A stretch of DNA of 36,126 nt from Planctomycetota bacterium (GTDB lineage: Bacteria > Planctomycetota > UBA1135 > GCA-002686595). The notes beneath the pieces were generated by a model. It had not been told where the DNA came from. It worked only from the letters and a program-made list of their open reading frames with translations, and searched no databases. The stretch covers positions 6,606 to 42,731 of the forward strand of contig DUBE01000010.1 of NCBI GenBank assembly GCA_012960475.1. The letters run 5' to 3'. Below are positions 34,537 through 36,126 of this stretch, piece by piece (position 1 is the first letter of the stretch; each line of letters begins with the position of its first letter). A program made the position numbers and the translations under genes.

Positions 34537-36126
34537 GTGTGGACCCTGCACTTGATCCTTTTCCTGTCCGTAGCCAGTGGTGCCGGAGCCGGGGGAGACC
34601 TGCCCAGCGCCGCCCGGGAGATCCTGGTTCGGAACTGCTATGCCTGTCATGGTCCCGATGAGGCAGCGCGCAAGGCGGACCTGCGCCTGGACAGGCGCGA
34701 GGACCTCTTGGCGGGGGGCAAGAGCGGCAGCATCTTGGAGCCCGGCGAAGAGGGACGCAGTTTGCTGGTGCGGCGCATCACCGATCCCGTGGATTCCATG
34801 CCTCCCAAGGATTCGGGTCATTCACTTGATTCGTCCGAGATCGCGCTATTGACCGCTTGGGTTGAGGCCGGGGCACCTGCTGCACAGCACTGGGCTTTTC
34901 AGGGCCCGCAGGCTTCCTCGATCCCTGACACCTTCGCCAGAGAATGGCCCCGATCTGATCTGGACCGCTTCATCCTGGCGCGCCTTGAAGCCGAGGGCCT
35001 TGAGCCCGCTGCCAGTGATGATCCATTTGCCCTGCTGCGTCGCCTGTCCTTCGACCTGCGCGGCCTGCCGCCAACCTGGGACGAAGTCGAAGCCTTTGCC
35101 GCAAATCCAAGCGACGCGGCCTACGAGAATCTGGTGGACCAGTACTTGGCAGATCCCGCCTATGGAGAACGCTGGGCAGTGGTCTGGTTGGATCTGGCAC
35201 GCTATGCGGACTCCATGGGCCATGGCTCAGATCCCCTGCGTACGATCTGGCCCTATCGTGACTGGGTGATCGCGGCCTACAACCGGAACCTGCCCTTTGA
35301 TCAGTTCAGTTTGGAACAACTGGCCGGGGACCTCTTGCCTGAGCCCACCGAGAGTCAACGCCTGGCCACCGCTTTCCATCGCAACACCATGACCAACACC
35401 GAGGGGGGCACGGACGACGAGGAGTTTCGCGTGCTGGCGGTCAAAGATCGCACCAACACCACCTTCGCAGTTTGGATGGGGCTCAGCATGGGCTGCGCCG
35501 AATGCCACAGCCACAAGTTCGATCCCATCAGTCATGAGGACTACTACTCCGCGTTCGCGATCTTCAATCAGACTGCGGACCGGGACCAAAGCAACGATGG
35601 GCCCCATCTGGAAGTGCTGAGTGGGACGGACCTGGTGCGGGCCGGGGAACTCAAGCGGCGCATCGAAGGGTTGCAGGCTGAGCAGGCAGCTGCCCTTTCG
35701 GAAGAAGCCCTGTTGGTGGATTTCTTTGGGCGTCAGGCGGCCCTGGACCAATCCTGGCGCCCTGTTCTTGCTGTGAGTGCCCAGGGGGAGGGAGGAACCG
35801 AAGGAAGACTCGCTGAGGATGGCCTGCTGTTGCTGACGGGCCCGAATCCTGAGCGGGAGCACCTTGCTCTGACCTTCAACAGCGAGTCCGCCAGAGCCCT
35901 GCGCTTGGACGTGGTCAGCGATTCGCGCCTGCCCGGTGGCGGCCCTGGGCGATCTCCGGGTAATGGCAACTTTGTTCTCAGTCATTTGAAAGCGCGGCTG
36001 GTGCCCGAGCCCGCACTGTTGCCGCAGGCCAGGTTCGTGCGACTCGACCTGCCCGGCCAAGACCGGATTCTCTCCCTGGCCGAGGTGGAGATCATCTCTG
36101 GGGGAGTCAACGTGGCGGGGCGCGGG
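34537..36126 (+). CDS. PSCyt1/DUF1549 (PSCyt2) planctomycete-type protein, 3' end cut off
   Basis: The reading frame is open from GTG 34537 to the window edge (530 codons), so the gene is partial. It starts with a short signal-like hydrophobic segment. PSCyt1 follows with a single c-type heme motif, CYACHGPD (about residues 35-42), and the usual SMPPKDSG. Next is the DUF1549 domain (from RSDLDRFILARLEAEGLEP, then RRLSFDLRGLPP and RYADSMGHG). Near its end AECHSHKFDP gives a CAECH heme-like motif. A long Leu/Glu-rich part follows. Full family members usually continue into DUF1553. The function is unproven. These large surface proteins are abundant in Planctomycetota. It follows the glycosyltransferase gene closely but may have its own promoter. 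Confidence 0.9.
   Translation, partial: MWTLHLILFLSVASGAGAGGDLPSAAREILVRNCYACHGPDEAARKADLRLDRREDLLAGGKSGSILEPGEEGRSLLVRRITDPVDSMPPKDSGHSLDSSEIALLTAWVEAGAPAAQHWAFQGPQASSIPDTFAREWPRSDLDRFILARLEAEGLEPAASDDPFALLRRLSFDLRGLPPTWDEVEAFAANPSDAAYENLVDQYLADPAYGERWAVVWLDLARYADSMGHGSDPLRTIWPYRDWVIAAYNRNLPFDQFSLEQLAGDLLPEPTESQRLATAFHRNTMTNTEGGTDDEEFRVLAVKDRTNTTFAVWMGLSMGCAECHSHKFDPISHEDYYSAFAIFNQTADRDQSNDGPHLEVLSGTDLVRAGELKRRIEGLQAEQAAALSEEALLVDFFGRQAALDQSWRPVLAVSAQGEGGTEGRLAEDGLLLLTGPNPEREHLALTFNSESARALRLDVVSDSRLPGGGPGRSPGNGNFVLSHLKARLVPEPALLPQARFVRLDLPGQDRILSLAEVEIISGGVNVAGRG

Overview
The window looks like a chromosomal segment of a high-GC member of the Planctomycetota. Three things point there. The last gene has the PSCyt1 plus DUF1549 (PSCyt2) layout that is typical of the phylum. 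A five-CXXCH cytochrome c protein with a PA14 domain lies next to a DUF7133-like beta-propeller. A secreted metalloprotease ends in a domain I remember only from secreted proteins of one planctomycete branch (Saltatorellus-like genomes; from memory, not searched). I name the phylum with fair confidence and nothing below it.

Layout. (1) 373-8208, plus strand: a complete F-type ATP synthase operon. Two small membrane accessory genes (AtpZ/AtpI-like) come first, then atpB, E, F, H, A, G, D and C. Spacing is tight, with structured or repeat-bearing gaps after atpE and after atpH. (2) 8211-19233: a translation block of aspS, infC, rpmI, rplT, pheS and pheT. The usual infC-rpmI-rplT run is split by about 4 kb holding a 44-codon ORF, a secreted metzincin protease and a membrane-anchored unknown. 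Each of the two larger passengers is followed by a cluster of GGTGTCTGACACC-type palindromes. rpmI has its own candidate promoter and leader. A strong hairpin, preceded by a copy of its own left arm, separates rplT from pheS and looks like an attenuator. (3) 19357-22340: a B12-domain-type radical SAM gene, a 0.36 kb gap, then a minus-strand pair (SAM methyltransferase and a 66-residue unknown) closed by a terminator. (4) 22478-28787: acetyl-CoA synthetase translationally coupled to a secreted pentaheme/PA14 protein and a secreted propeller protein. (5) 28846-30545: a minus-strand SDR epimerase/dehydratase and a divergent nucleosidase-like gene. (6) 30638-34485: a surface-polysaccharide module of a WbaP/PglC-type phosphoglycosyl transferase and two GT-B glycosyltransferases. 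(7) 34537 to the window end: the 5' part of a PSCyt1/DUF1549 gene, cut by the window edge.

How the parts work together. Regions 1 and 2 are housekeeping: energy coupling, two aminoacyl-tRNA synthetases, IF3 and two 50S proteins. The accessory interest lies in the passenger block and palindromes at 11.0-14.9 kb, the possible rplT/pheS attenuator, and the coupled acsA-multiheme-propeller operon. Many start codons are GTG or TTG. Two junctions (atpF/atpH and the two glycosyltransferases) share one arrangement, in which a TTG start overlaps the upstream TGA. I found no rRNA, tRNA, CRISPR array, transposase or integrase gene.
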